DNA of 64,000 bases, from contig CAVSES010000002.1 in NCBI GenBank assembly GCA_963727045.1, forward strand, positions 1,054,001-1,118,000. Reading direction: 5' to 3'. This DNA comes from Bog-1198 sp963727045 (GTDB taxonomy: Bacteria > Pseudomonadota > Gammaproteobacteria > Steroidobacterales > Steroidobacteraceae). Positions 55,973 to 64,000 of the stretch are shown here, piece after piece. Below the pieces are notes generated by a model, which did not search any database, had not been told where the DNA came from, and saw only the letters and a list, made by a program, of their open reading frames with translations. The translations under genes and the position numbers were made by a program. The number at the start of each line of letters is the position of its first letter. Positions within the stretch are counted from its first letter, which is position 1.

Positions 55973-56160
55973 ATCGTCCTCTCGTGCATGGAGTCTTCAC
56001 CGGCAGCCCCCGCGTCTCACGAGAGCTCAGATCAAGCCCTGAGCAAGCAGTTTATTGTTGGATAAAAGCATTACGACAAGAGTAATCGGCACGACTGCAA
56101 ATATGAAGGGAGGCCCCTCGATCCGCGTCGGTGCTTGCGGAACTATCGCCGACAGCGCGA

Positions 56161-56571
56161 CTACGGTACGAGGAGCGCCCAACACCAATACGCTGCGATG
56201 GCCATCTGGACCGAGAACGCCGCAAAGCGAGCATTGACCGCCAAAACACTCACTGACGACAGATGAACGAGTGACTGAACAACACGGGCCATAAGCAGCC
56301 ACATGGCGAGACCATTTGTGATATCCGTGCGGTTCGTCAGTAATGCAACCACAAGAAGGCCGCCGAAAATTGGTAGTCCTTCGATGCAATTGCCGTGCGC
56401 ACGAGCAAGACGCTGCATGAAGGGCGAAAGATTGGCGTTGTCCGGCCTGAATTGCGGGCCGGCGACGGCACCTGTCACGACGAGACGGACGCGCAGGATC
56501 TCCATCATGATGAGGAGCACCAGACTCCACGCTATCAAAAGCGTGAGGACGATCGAGGACACGTTTGTCAT
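56161..56571 (-). CDS. MAPEG family membrane protein
   Basis: 136 residues with four hydrophobic helices. The family's glutathione/lipid site motif appears as RARAHGNCIEGLPIF-like sequence (LARAHGNCIEG, about 62). Bacterial members can have glutathione transferase activity. ATG 56571 has GGAGG ten bases upstream; ATG 56592 would include that ribosome site in the coding region. Confidence 0.88.
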   Translation of the reverse strand: MTNVSSIVLTLLIAWSLVLLIMMEILRVRLVVTGAVAGPQFRPDNANLSPFMQRLARAHGNCIEGLPIFGGLLVVALLTNRTDITNGLAMWLLMARVVQSLVHLSSVSVLAVNARFAAFSVQMAIAAYWCWALLVP

Positions 56572-56654
56572 CGAGAAACTCCCTCCAATCATGCTCAAAC
56601 CGATCCTTGGAGCTCGAAATCCGCGTTCGCGATCCGCCAAGGCATTCGCATCTG

Positions 56655-57020
56655 TCAGCCCGCCCCGCCACGAAAAACAGCCTCTACGTTGTGTCCGTCT
56701 GGATCCAGCACAAACGCTGCGTAGTATCGCGGATCGCACTGATGACGTACACCTGGGCACCCATTGGACTTCCCGCCGGCAGCAAGCGCCTCCTTATAAA
56801 ACGCATCAACCGCCCTGCGGGACCGCGCCCGGAAAGCGACATGGAGCTTCGGGATTGGCGAAGGAATCGCAACTATTCCGAACTGCCACGTTGCGCCCCC
56901 GAAGCCGATAGCCTGTCCGTCCTCGGCAAAGAGCCGGGCCTCAAGAGGGGCCAGGACCCGTTCATAGAAGCGGCGACTCCGAGTCAGGTCGAGCACCGGC
57001 AGATTGAAATGGTCGATCAC
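56655..57020 (-). CDS. VOC family (glyoxalase/bleomycin-resistance fold) protein
   Basis: 121 residues with paired beta-alpha-beta-beta-beta modules. Metal-site residues resemble H4 and E in DGHNVEAVF near the C-terminus. VFDPDGHN-type ending is standard. Substrate unknown. Confidence 0.9.
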   Translation of the reverse strand: MIDHFNLPVLDLTRSRRFYERVLAPLEARLFAEDGQAIGFGGATWQFGIVAIPSPIPKLHVAFRARSRRAVDAFYKEALAAGGKSNGCPGVRHQCDPRYYAAFVLDPDGHNVEAVFRGGAG

Positions 57021-57182
57021 GATGAGGCCTCGTACTTAGATCGGCGCCAGGCGCGCCAGCCGGCTGGAATGGCGTTGAAGCTGCGCCTTCCCTTGAATTA
57101 GGGCGAAGTGCCGCAAGACAGGCATGAGTGCCCTCGCGCGACTTTGCGCCAATATTTTCAGGTCTCAAACGTCTTTCCCTTT

Positions 57183-57779
57183 ATGAATCATTCCATAGCG
57201 GTGTCGCGGGTGACCAGCGAGGATAACGCTCGGATCGTGGCCGCCGTGAACGCGCAGGGTCCTCGCCTTCGGGCATTCGTGCGCCGGCAGATTGCCGATC
57301 TTAGCGAGGTCGACGATATCGTGCAGGATGCTTTCTTGGAACTCGTTTCTGCGTATCGATTGATGGCGCCCATCGAGCACGTGGCCGCTTGGCTCCAGCG
57401 AGTGGCTCAGAATCGGATCATCGACCGGTTTCGGAAGGAATCCCGCATCACCTTCGAAGGGGATCCGTCCACGGTACGTGAGGCTGACCCGAATTCCGTG
57501 GCGACAGGCATCTTGGATGAGTGGCTCGCGCCCGACATCGTCGGTCCCGAGGACAGTTACGTACGGGATGTGATGGCGGAAGAGCTTGCGGCGGCGGTCG
57601 ACGAGCTGCCGGCGGAGCAACGCGCGATATTTATCGCGCACGAGGTGGAAGGACGCAGTTTCAAGGAGCTCGCGGCTGAGTGGGGCGTGGGTGTGAACAC
57701 CTTGCTGGGGCGAAAACACGCCGCGGTCCTGCACTTGAGGAAGCGATTGCAGGATATTCGGTCGGCATTGGACACTTGA
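57183..57779 (+). CDS. ECF sigma factor
   Basis: 198 residues. Region 2 has EVDDIVQDAFLELVSAYRL and VAAWLQRVAQNRIIDRFRK (about 45-92); region 4 has LPAEQRAIFIAHEVEGRSFKELAAEWGVGVNTLLGRK. The 40-residue acidic linker between regions (about 95-140) is long for the class. ATG 57183. Ten bases ahead of a small membrane gene, probably its partner. Confidence 0.93.
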   Translation: MNHSIAVSRVTSEDNARIVAAVNAQGPRLRAFVRRQIADLSEVDDIVQDAFLELVSAYRLMAPIEHVAAWLQRVAQNRIIDRFRKESRITFEGDPSTVREADPNSVATGILDEWLAPDIVGPEDSYVRDVMAEELAAAVDELPAEQRAIFIAHEVEGRSFKELAAEWGVGVNTLLGRKHAAVLHLRKRLQDIRSALDT

Positions 57780-57789
57780 GGAGCATGCG

Positions 57790-58131
57790 ATGAAGAGATA
57801 TTGGATGTTGCGGGGCGTGAAAATGATTGCGCTTGCAGCACTCGCCTTGGGATTGCTGGGATACGCCGTCATGGCGCTTTGGAATTCCGTGCTTCCCGCG
57901 GCAACAGGCCTGCATGCAATTACCTTCGTGCAGGCCTTGGGGTTGCTGGTGCTTTCCCGGATCCTGTTTGGCGGTCTTCGGGGTTGGCGACGCCGCGGTC
58001 ATTGGCGAGGGCGTATGCACGCGCGCTGGCAGCAGATGACCCCGGAAGAGCGCGAGCGGTTTCGGAACTTCCTGGGATCACGAAGTTGCGGCGCGAGAGA
58101 TGCCTCTGTGCGCTCATCGCAAACGCCGTAA
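57790..58131 (+). CDS. Small membrane protein next to the ECF sigma factor
   Basis: 113 residues with two helices (about 12-32 and 42-60) and a basic cytoplasmic tail containing WQQMTPEERERFRNFL, as in DUF3106-like proteins. The pairing with a sigma gene suggests an anti-sigma or sensor role, but no zinc anti-sigma motif is present. Confidence 0.7.
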   Translation: MKRYWMLRGVKMIALAALALGLLGYAVMALWNSVLPAATGLHAITFVQALGLLVLSRILFGGLRGWRRRGHWRGRMHARWQQMTPEERERFRNFLGSRSCGARDASVRSSQTP

Positions 58132-58430
58132 ATCCCGGCTCCTGGTTTAAGCCCAAGGATCCTCTCGAAGAACTCGATCAACAATCCCGCGCCTCCGCGA
58201 TCGTTCGAACCGCCGCTTAGCTGGCCAGGCGTTTCGCAGCACTGGCACGCTCATACGCCCAAAGACGCCATTTCGGAACATCAGGAGCCATGGCGGTGAA
58301 AAGTCCCTTGGACCGGCAACTTTGACGCAATTCCTGTGCCGGCCTGCCCCGGCTATTCCGTGATCCCCCCGCTGTCGCTATACTACGGCCGCCTCCGGGA
58401 TGGTTTTTCATCTAATTTCAGCGAGTTAAC
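58132..58430 (+). other. Intergenic region of 299 bp ahead of cytochrome c5
   Basis: No gene is visible. A TATACT box at 58379-58384 could be the -10 of the cytochrome c5 gene, but the sequence 17 bp upstream (TTCCGT) is a poor -35. Confidence 0.35.
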
Positions 58431-58940
58431 GTGTCCAACACCGAATCTTCAGATACGCACTTCTTCAATTCATTCAGTTTGGTGCTGGGCATCCTCATTC
58501 TCTTCGCCATCGTCCTGTTCGGTTTTGCGCGCTCGATCGGCGCGGACACCCAGGCTCGGGACGTGTTGCTGGACCCGATGCATATGAAGGATGTGCAAAA
58601 GAACATTGCACCCTTTGCACACGTTGCCGTTGCAGGTCAAGACAACTCGGCCTTGGCCGTCGTCGCAGCGCCGGCGGGCGGTGCGGCAGCCGCGGATGTT
58701 CCGACCATGGGCGAGCAGGCGTTCACGAAAGTGTGTTCGGCGTGCCACTCGACGGGTGTCAACGGCGCTCCGAAGATTGGCGATCATGCGGCTTGGGGCC
58801 CACGCATCGCGCAGGGCAAGGAAACGCTCTACAAGAATGCGATCGGCGGCAAAGGCAATATGCCGCCCAAGGGCGGGACGAACTGGCCGGATGCGACCAT
58901 TCGCATGACCGTCGACTACATGGTGTCGCTCAACAAGTAA
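58431..58940 (+). CDS. Cytochrome c5-type c-cytochrome
   Basis: 169 residues from GTG 58431. Membrane anchor (about 14-32), Ala/Gly-rich linker, then a class I cytochrome with CSAC-H (KVCSACHSTG, about 100) and axial Met in KGNMPPKGG. Periplasmic electron carrier. Its last 11 bases overlap the comM 3' end. Confidence 0.9.
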   Translation: MSNTESSDTHFFNSFSLVLGILILFAIVLFGFARSIGADTQARDVLLDPMHMKDVQKNIAPFAHVAVAGQDNSALAVVAAPAGGAAAADVPTMGEQAFTKVCSACHSTGVNGAPKIGDHAAWGPRIAQGKETLYKNAIGGKGNMPPKGGTNWPDATIRMTVDYMVSLNK

Positions 58941-60444
58941 GCTTATCCAAGGCGCGCAGCTGCACGGCTTCCGCCACGTCGATCCTGCGAATCTTCGACC
59001 CGCCCGCGAGGTCGGCACAGGTCCGCGCCAGCTTGAGTACGCGATGGCATGCCCGCGCCGATAGTCCGAGCCGCGCAATGGCCGTGCCGAGCAGGACCCG
59101 CGATTCGCGCTCCAACGCGCAAAACCTCGTCACCTCCGATGGCGTGAGGCGCGCGTTGAGGGTGCCCTGACGCTGCATTTGCACTTGCCTCGCCACGACG
59201 ACACGCTGGGCAACGGTGGCGGAATTCTCCGCTTCCGCAGGTGCATCCCCCAGCATGTGCTCGACCGGCAGCGCCTTGAGCTCGACATGAATGTCGATGC
59301 GATCGATCAGCGGTCCGGAAATCCGATGCCGATACCGGTCGATCTGCTCCGCCGTGCAGTGGCAGCGGCCCCGCGGGTCACCCGCGTAGCCGCAGGGACA
59401 GGGATTCATCGCAGCCACCAGCTGAAACCTGGCGGGAAACTCGCATGTTCGCTTGAGCCTCGTGAGGTGCACCACGCCGCTTTCGAGGGGTTCTCGCAGT
59501 GCCTCGAGCGCGTTGCGCGGAAATTCCGGCAGCTCATCGAGAAACAGCACCCCGAGATGGGCCAGTGATAATTCGCCGGGCCGCATGGCGCCGCCGCCGA
59601 TCAGCGCCGCCACTGAGGCGGTGTGCTGCGGGCTGCGAAACGGCCGGCGTCCGCCGAGACTGGGCCTGCGCCCCGCCACCGACTCCAAACAGGCGACTTG
59701 CAGCGACTCGAGCGCACCCAGCGGCGGCAGCAACCCGGGTAGCCGTTGCGCGAGCATCGTCTTGCCGGCGCCGGGTGGCCCGATCATGAGCAAGCCGTGC
59801 TCGCCGGCGGCGGCGATTTCCAGCGCGCGCTTGGCCGCGAACTGACCGCGCACCTCGGCGAGGTCGGGATAGCCGTCTATTGTCGCCGACATCGGGGGAT
59901 CCGCCTCCGGCAATACCTCCTTGCCTCGGAGAGCGGCGCAAAGCTGCTGCAGAGTGCTCGCGAGCCTCACCTTCGCATGCCGGACCAGCCCGGCCTCGAG
60001 TGCGTTGGGATGGGGCAAAATCAACTCCCTCCCGGCGCGCGAGCCTTCGATGAGCGCCGGCAGCAATTTGGGCGTCTGACGCAGTTCGCCCCCGAGCGAT
60101 AACTCGCCGTAAAACTCTCTTTGTTCGAGTTCGCGACGCGGTATCGTGCCGTCGGCCGCCAGGATGCCGACGGCGATGGGCAGGTCGAAGCGGCCGCCCT
60201 CCTTGGGCAGCTCGGCGGGCGACAAATTGACGGTGATCCGGCCGGCGGGAAAATCGAACCCGCTCGTCTCGAGCGCCGAGCGGACTCTCTCCTTGCTCTC
60301 GCGCACCACGGCTTCGGGCAGGCCGACCATGGCGAATGTCGGCAGCCCGGCACCCAAATGAACTTCCACGCGCACCAACGGGGCCGCGAGTCCCAGAGGC
60401 GCCCGGCTCAACACCGTGCTCACGTCCTTGTGAGTTTTGGCCAC
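58930..60444 (-). CDS. comM: YifB/ComM family Mg-chelatase-like AAA+ ATPase
   Basis: 504 residues. N-terminal Lon-protease-like domain (1-170, PTFAMVGLPEAVVRESKERV), then AAA+ with Walker A GPPGAGKTMLA (about 221) and Walker B LFLDELPEF, and a zinc knuckle region PCPCGYAGD...CHC. ComM is a helicase that promotes branch migration in natural transformation. Its upstream neighbour is ubiK, 26 bp away on the same strand. Confidence 0.95.
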   Translation of the reverse strand: MAKTHKDVSTVLSRAPLGLAAPLVRVEVHLGAGLPTFAMVGLPEAVVRESKERVRSALETSGFDFPAGRITVNLSPAELPKEGGRFDLPIAVGILAADGTIPRRELEQREFYGELSLGGELRQTPKLLPALIEGSRAGRELILPHPNALEAGLVRHAKVRLASTLQQLCAALRGKEVLPEADPPMSATIDGYPDLAEVRGQFAAKRALEIAAAGEHGLLMIGPPGAGKTMLAQRLPGLLPPLGALESLQVACLESVAGRRPSLGGRRPFRSPQHTASVAALIGGGAMRPGELSLAHLGVLFLDELPEFPRNALEALREPLESGVVHLTRLKRTCEFPARFQLVAAMNPCPCGYAGDPRGRCHCTAEQIDRYRHRISGPLIDRIDIHVELKALPVEHMLGDAPAEAENSATVAQRVVVARQVQMQRQGTLNARLTPSEVTRFCALERESRVLLGTAIARLGLSARACHRVLKLARTCADLAGGSKIRRIDVAEAVQLRALDKLTC

Positions 60445-60470
60445 CCGATTGACGCTTTATGAGGCCGTTG

Positions 60471-60728
60471 TCACTGCGGCGTGAGCTTGGCCTCGATCTC
60501 TTTCAACCGCGCTTCCATGGCCGCGAGCTTCGTTTGTGTTCGCTCGAGAATCGCCGCCTGCACATCGAATTCTTGCCGGCTGACCAAATCGAGTTTGCTG
60601 AGTTGGGCCTGCAGCACGGCCTTGAAGTTGCCTTCCAAATCGCGACCGAACGCCCGCACCGATTCGGGTACGGAATCCGCCAGCCGCCGCGCCAATTCGT
60701 CCAATCCGCTCGCGTTGATGAAACTCAT
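60471..60728 (-). CDS. ubiK: Ubiquinone biosynthesis accessory factor UbiK (YqiC)
   Basis: 85 residues. N-terminal amphipathic part and C-terminal trimeric coiled coil (LERTQTKLAAMEARLKEIE). Assists ubiquinone assembly with UbiJ. ATG 60728; upstream of comM, as is common in gammaproteobacteria. Confidence 0.9.
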   Translation of the reverse strand: MSFINASGLDELARRLADSVPESVRAFGRDLEGNFKAVLQAQLSKLDLVSRQEFDVQAAILERTQTKLAAMEARLKEIEAKLTPQ

Positions 60729-60852
60729 ATGCTCTCCAGTACTCGCCCGCACCTGCACTCCCGTAATGCAGTTTGCGGCAAGGGTCGCGCCATGTCAGTG
60801 CATCGCCCGCAGCCTCGATGGCGCAACCCATTGATTCAAGGTCCGGCCGATG

Positions 60853-60869
60853 CTGGCACGGAAACTGCA
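60853..60869 (+). promoter_or_regulatory. Sigma54 (RpoN) promoter for the first P-II gene
   Basis: CTGGCACGGAAACTGCA holds GG (60855-60856) and GC (60867-60868) separated by 10 bases. It agrees with TGGCACG-N4-TTGCA except for one base. The downstream P-II gene starts at 60946. NtrC control is expected but no enhancer sites were identified. Confidence 0.65.
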
Positions 60870-60945
60870 ACATTCATCTTCAATACTAACGCGGAAGCAC
60901 TGCCGGAGGCCTACGTCTCATAAGGATGAAAACAGGGAAAAATGC

Positions 60946-61284
60946 ATGAAGCTGATTACCGCCGTCATCAAGCCCTTCAAATTGGACGAAGTTCGGCAAG
61001 CGGTGGCGGATATCGGCATTCAAGGGGTGACGGTCACCGAAGTGCATGGGTATGGACGACAGCATGGGCACACGGAGATTTACCGCGGTGCTGAATACAG
61101 GGTCGACTTTCTGCCCAAGGCAAAGATAGAACTCGCGGTCGATGATTCGATCGCGGAACAGGTGATGGAGGCGGTCTGCAACGTGGCGAGAACCGGGAAG
61201 ACAGGGGACGGGAAGGTGTGGGTACTCGATCTGGAGCAGGCCGTGCGCGTTCGCACGGGCGAAACGGGATCAGACGCCATCTAA
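60946..61284 (+). CDS. P-II nitrogen regulatory protein (GlnK-type)
   Basis: 112 residues. Uridylylation site Tyr51 in IYRGAEYRVDF and the two signature stretches VTVTEVHGYGRQHGHT and TGKTGDGKVWVLDLEQAVRV. Signals nitrogen and energy status to GlnE, NtrB and AmtB. No amtB next to it. Sigma54-type promoter upstream suggests the GlnK role. Confidence 0.92.
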   Translation: MKLITAVIKPFKLDEVRQAVADIGIQGVTVTEVHGYGRQHGHTEIYRGAEYRVDFLPKAKIELAVDDSIAEQVMEAVCNVARTGKTGDGKVWVLDLEQAVRVRTGETGSDAI

Positions 61285-61606
61285 GGGGGCATACTGGTGG
61301 ATGGCAATTCATTGATTTTTCGAGAGGAAATGACAACTCTCGCCCGCCGTCGAGCGAGGCCAAAACCTCTGACGTTTTAGGAGCATCTCGCGCCGGCAAG
61401 CCAGCCAACTCCCCCGTCGGTGCGATATCCCGGCGGCATGGGTCCTTTCGAGGATCCGTGCCGTTTTTTATATTCGCGCGCCCGGCGCAAGACGCGATGA
61501 GTTTATACAATAGAAAATACCATTTCTCCATGCTGCGACGCAGCAATCTTCATTGAAATCCACTGCTAGAGTGTAGGATGGTTCGACATAAGGGAGATTC
61601 CTCTGC
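61285..61606 (+). other. Intergenic region between the two P-II genes (322 bp)
   Basis: No gene seen. A perfect 15-base palindrome TGCTGCGACGCAGCA lies at 61531-61545 and may be an operator for the second P-II gene. Runs of TTTATACAATAG (61503-61513) are AT-rich and could include a -10. No clear riboswitch or terminator. Confidence 0.4.
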
Positions 61607-61945
61607 ATGAAAATGCTCATCGCCATCATCAAACCGTTCAAGCTTGACGATGTCAGAGCCGCCTTGGGAGAGGTGGGAGTACAGGGCATTACCGTGACAG
61701 AGGTCAAAGGCTTCGGGCGCCAAAAAGGCCACACTGAACTGTATCGAGGAGCCGAATATGTCGTCGACTTCCTGCCCAAGGTGAAACTTGAGCTGGCGGT
61801 GGATGACGAGCAGGTGGATCGGGTAATAGAAGCCATCATGGAAACGGCGCGCACGGGTAAAATCGGCGACGGGAAGATATTCGTTACGGACCTCGGACAG
61901 GCGGTGCGGATTCGTACCGGTGAAGCCGGTTCGCACGCGTTATAG
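61607..61945 (+). CDS. P-II nitrogen regulatory protein (GlnB-type)
   Basis: 112 residues. Tyr51 in LYRGAEYVVDF, VTEVKGFGRQKGHT and TGKIGDGKIFVTDL all fit P-II. Closer to E. coli GlnB than the first gene in these stretches. AAGGGAG precedes the start. It sits 322 bp after the first copy, so it likely has its own promoter. Confidence 0.92.
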   Translation: MKMLIAIIKPFKLDDVRAALGEVGVQGITVTEVKGFGRQKGHTELYRGAEYVVDFLPKVKLELAVDDEQVDRVIEAIMETARTGKIGDGKIFVTDLGQAVRIRTGEAGSHAL

Positions 61946-61984
61946 CATTCAAGTGCGTTAAAGCTCTCAATCGAGGATCGGACA

Positions 61985-62434
61985 ATGAAACGCCTTCTGT
62001 TGTTCGCCGCCCTGATCGCCTGGTCGGGCATGGCCGGAGCGGTCGTTTACAAGTGGCTCGATGTGCAGGGCAAGGTGCACTACGGCGACCGACCGCCGGA
62101 TGGCGTGCATGCAGAAGTGGTTGAGAACTTGGGAACGCATTCCGGTCACGCCACGCCGGCGCGAGCACCAGAGGCCGCGCCGCCCCCGAAGACCGCGAAC
62201 CAGCCGAATCAAGATGAGGCCGCCGCCAAGAAGGCGGTGGCGGACGATGTTTCGCAAACCCGCGAAAAGGAGTGTGCCGAGGCGCAGGAGCGTTACCGGA
62301 AACTCATCGAGGGCCGCCGGCTCTTCAAGACGGGCAATGACGGCGAGCGTCAGTATCTGACTTCCGAAGAAATCGACACGCAGCGCATGGATGCAAAGCG
62401 CGACGTGGACGCCATCTGCAATAGCCCGACCTAG
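61985..62434 (+). CDS. DUF4124-domain exported protein
   Basis: 149 residues. Signal peptide (to GAV) then VYKWLDVQGKVHYGDRPP, the DUF4124 motif. An Ala/Pro-rich stretch and a charged helical end follow (ERYRKLIEGRRLFKTGNDGER). Function unknown. Confidence 0.85.
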   Translation: MKRLLLFAALIAWSGMAGAVVYKWLDVQGKVHYGDRPPDGVHAEVVENLGTHSGHATPARAPEAAPPPKTANQPNQDEAAAKKAVADDVSQTREKECAEAQERYRKLIEGRRLFKTGNDGERQYLTSEEIDTQRMDAKRDVDAICNSPT

Positions 62435-62580
62435 GTCTTCAGTTTTCCAACCTCGCTCGAGCCGCCCGCAGGTGGGCCTCTCGTCCCCGTCTGCGGCGTG
62501 TGGTGCCGTCTGCGCGCTTTGCCGCCCGCTGCGCAAAGCCTTACGCTACGCGTCTGATAAACCTAATCGGAACTCTGCGT

Positions 62581-63462
62581 ATGCAAACAGGCTTCGTCGG
62601 ACTGGGTGCCATGGGCGCGCACATGGCGCGCAGCCTTCACCGTGCCGGGCTGTTGACGGGCGTCTGGAATCGGACCAAGTCCAAGTCCGAAGCGCTGGCC
62701 GCGGAACTACGTTGTATCGCCTTTGCCAGCTTGGCCGAGCTGGCCGGCAACTGCGAGGCGGTGGTGATCTGCGTATCCGCCGACGAGGATTTGCGCGCGG
62801 TGGTGGCCGGCCTCGAACCGGGGCTGAATCTCAACATGATCGTCATGGACTGCTCGACCGTGGGTGCGGGTACTGCTCGCGAGATGCACGCGCAGCTCGA
62901 GGCGCTCGGTGTCGGATTTCTCGACTGTCCGGTGAGCGGAGGGGTGGAAGGTGCGCGCACCGCGTCGCTTGCCATCATGGTGGGCGGCGATGAGGCGGTG
63001 TTCGAGCGCGCGCAACCCATCCTGCAGGCTATGGGAAAGAATCTCGCCTACTTGGGGCCGAGCGGCGCCGGTCAGGCGGCGAAGGCCACGAATCAAATCA
63101 TGTGCGCGGGCATCATCCAGGCCGTCGGCGAAGCGATGGCCTTTGCGCACGCCGAGGGGCTGCCGCTCGACCGTCTGATCGAGCTCCTCGGCAAAGGTGC
63201 GGGTTCGAGCTGGTACTTCGTCAATCGGGCGCCGTTCATGGCACACAATAGTTTTCCCGCAGGATTTCGCGTGAGGCTGCATGCCAAGGATCTGCGAATA
63301 TGCCGCGAAATGGCCGCGCAGCACGGCGCCATTCTGCCGGTGGTGGAATCGACGCTGGCGCAATATGCAGAACTCATCGTCAAAGGCTTTGGCGATGAGG
63401 ACATATCGTCCATCTACCGCCTCAAGTCGGCGCTGTTTCCGCCAAAGCCCGGCAGCGCATGA
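62581..63462 (+). CDS. Beta-hydroxyacid dehydrogenase (3-hydroxyisobutyrate / tartronate semialdehyde reductase family)
   Basis: 293 residues. NAD(P) motif GFVGLGAMGAHMA at 4-16, substrate motif FLDCPVSGGVEGA and catalytic Lys in GAGQAAKATNQI (about 172). Substrate cannot be told from sequence. Its stop overlaps the hemC start by four bases. Confidence 0.92.
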   Translation: MQTGFVGLGAMGAHMARSLHRAGLLTGVWNRTKSKSEALAAELRCIAFASLAELAGNCEAVVICVSADEDLRAVVAGLEPGLNLNMIVMDCSTVGAGTAREMHAQLEALGVGFLDCPVSGGVEGARTASLAIMVGGDEAVFERAQPILQAMGKNLAYLGPSGAGQAAKATNQIMCAGIIQAVGEAMAFAHAEGLPLDRLIELLGKGAGSSWYFVNRAPFMAHNSFPAGFRVRLHAKDLRICREMAAQHGAILPVVESTLAQYAELIVKGFGDEDISSIYRLKSALFPPKPGSA

Positions 63463-64000
63463 ACGCGCAGCCCATGCCCCCGCTGCGGATCGCCACTCGC
63501 AAGAGCCAGCTTGCTCTTTGGCAGGCCGAGCATGTCGCAACCTTGCTGCGCCGGGCACATCTGGGTCTTGAGATCGAACTCGTTCCCATGGTCACCCAGG
63601 GTGACCGCATTCAGGATCGGAGCCTGGCGGCGATCGGCGGCAAGGGGCTCTTCATCAAGGAGCTCGAGGTCGCGCTCGAGGAGCAACGCGCCGACATCGC
63701 CGTGCATTCGATGAAGGATCTGCCGGGCGATCTTCCCGCGGGACTTCTCATCGCGGCGGTGCTAGAGCGCGCAGATGCGCGCGATGCGTTGCTGAGCACA
63801 TCGGCCGTTCGGCTCGATGATTTGCCGCGAGGCGCCCGCGTGGGCACTTCGAGCCTGCGGCGGCAGTCGCAGCTTCTGGCGGCTCGTCCGGACCTTAAGA
63901 TCGAAGCGATGCGCGGCAACGTGGATACGCGGCTGCGGCGGCTCGATACAGGTGAGATGGACGCCATCGTGCTGGCGTGTGCCGGTCTGATTCGATTGGG
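63459..64000 (+). CDS. hemC: Porphobilinogen deaminase (hydroxymethylbilane synthase), 3' end outside window
   Basis: 180 residues visible of about 310. RIATRKSQLALWQAEHV, KGLFIKELEVALEE and AVHSMKDLP are present; the dipyrromethane Cys lies beyond the window. Fourth step of haem synthesis in the cytoplasm. ATG at 63459 in an ATGA overlap. Confidence 0.95.
   Translation, partial: MNAQPMPPLRIATRKSQLALWQAEHVATLLRRAHLGLEIELVPMVTQGDRIQDRSLAAIGGKGLFIKELEVALEEQRADIAVHSMKDLPGDLPAGLLIAAVLERADARDALLSTSAVRLDDLPRGARVGTSSLRRQSQLLAARPDLKIEAMRGNVDTRLRRLDTGEMDAIVLACAGLIRL

Noticed and set aside
56027..56160. Membrane-like stretch downstream of the MAPEG gene in another frame
   Set aside because: No start codon with ribosome site; could be a frameshifted tail, but MAPEG already has full length.
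1..64000. CRISPR arrays, insertion sequences and rRNA genes
   Set aside because: No regularly spaced repeats, transposase motifs or rRNA sequences were seen.

Overview
The window is about 64 kb of high-GC chromosomal DNA from a gammaproteobacterium. The evidence is an Ada-AlkA fusion, oligopeptidase B, an FlhC-like regulator, UbiK, ComM/YifB, cytochromes c4 and c5, LptM, polA followed by engB, and hemC. The N-acyl-ornithine carbamoyltransferase (argF') and an sX13/ErsA-like RNA locus after polA point towards the Xanthomonadales/Steroidobacterales side of the class. The taxon is an inference from gene content only.

Layout. 1-11 kb (mostly minus strand): Ada-AlkA (partial), a decayed amidohydrolase tail, gltBD with a good sigma70-type promoter, a CBS-domain protein, then oligopeptidase B on plus. 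11-24 kb: SPOR lipoprotein, bactofilin, a GlpD-like FAD oxidoreductase overlapping an outer-membrane barrel gene, a receiver-domain protein with a transmembrane helix, an M28 peptidase, an ABC-2 exporter pair, an FlhC-like activator divergent from an unknown gene, NudC and a TSUP permease. 24-30 kb: GGDEF protein, DUF202, two Lys/Ala-rich H1-like proteins around a Yip1 protein, an esterase, a YcaQ-like protein and a luciferase-like monooxygenase.

30.2-38.9 kb is an arginine operon: argR, argG, an uncharacterised P-loop gene, argC, argD, argF', argB, argH, with most neighbours touching or overlapping. Two tandem ARG boxes 21 bp apart precede argR. ArgF' carries Ala where the Xanthomonas acetylornithine enzyme has the specificity residue Glu92, which makes a succinylated route possible. 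No ArgA, ArgE or ArgJ is present here.

39-49 kb: FKBP isomerase, acid phosphatase, an outer-membrane protein, lptM-polA, a predicted small RNA with its own sigmaE-like promoter and terminator, engB, cytochrome c4, a lipoprotein DsbA, and tRNA-Arg(CCG). Four genes here (argH, FKBP, acid phosphatase, cytochrome c4) each carry one single-base frameshift in an otherwise complete reading frame, which suggests assembly error more than decay.

49.3-57.0 kb is a convoy of small minus-strand genes. Several belong to families of thiol, aldehyde or glutathione chemistry: three GFA/CENP-V proteins, RidA, MAPEG, a VOC protein, a hotdog thioesterase and carbonic anhydrase. Small membrane proteins are mixed in. 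57-64 kb returns to ordinary core genes: ECF sigma factor with a small membrane partner, cytochrome c5, comM, ubiK, two P-II genes (the first behind a sigma54-type promoter), a DUF4124 protein, a beta-hydroxyacid dehydrogenase and hemC (partial).
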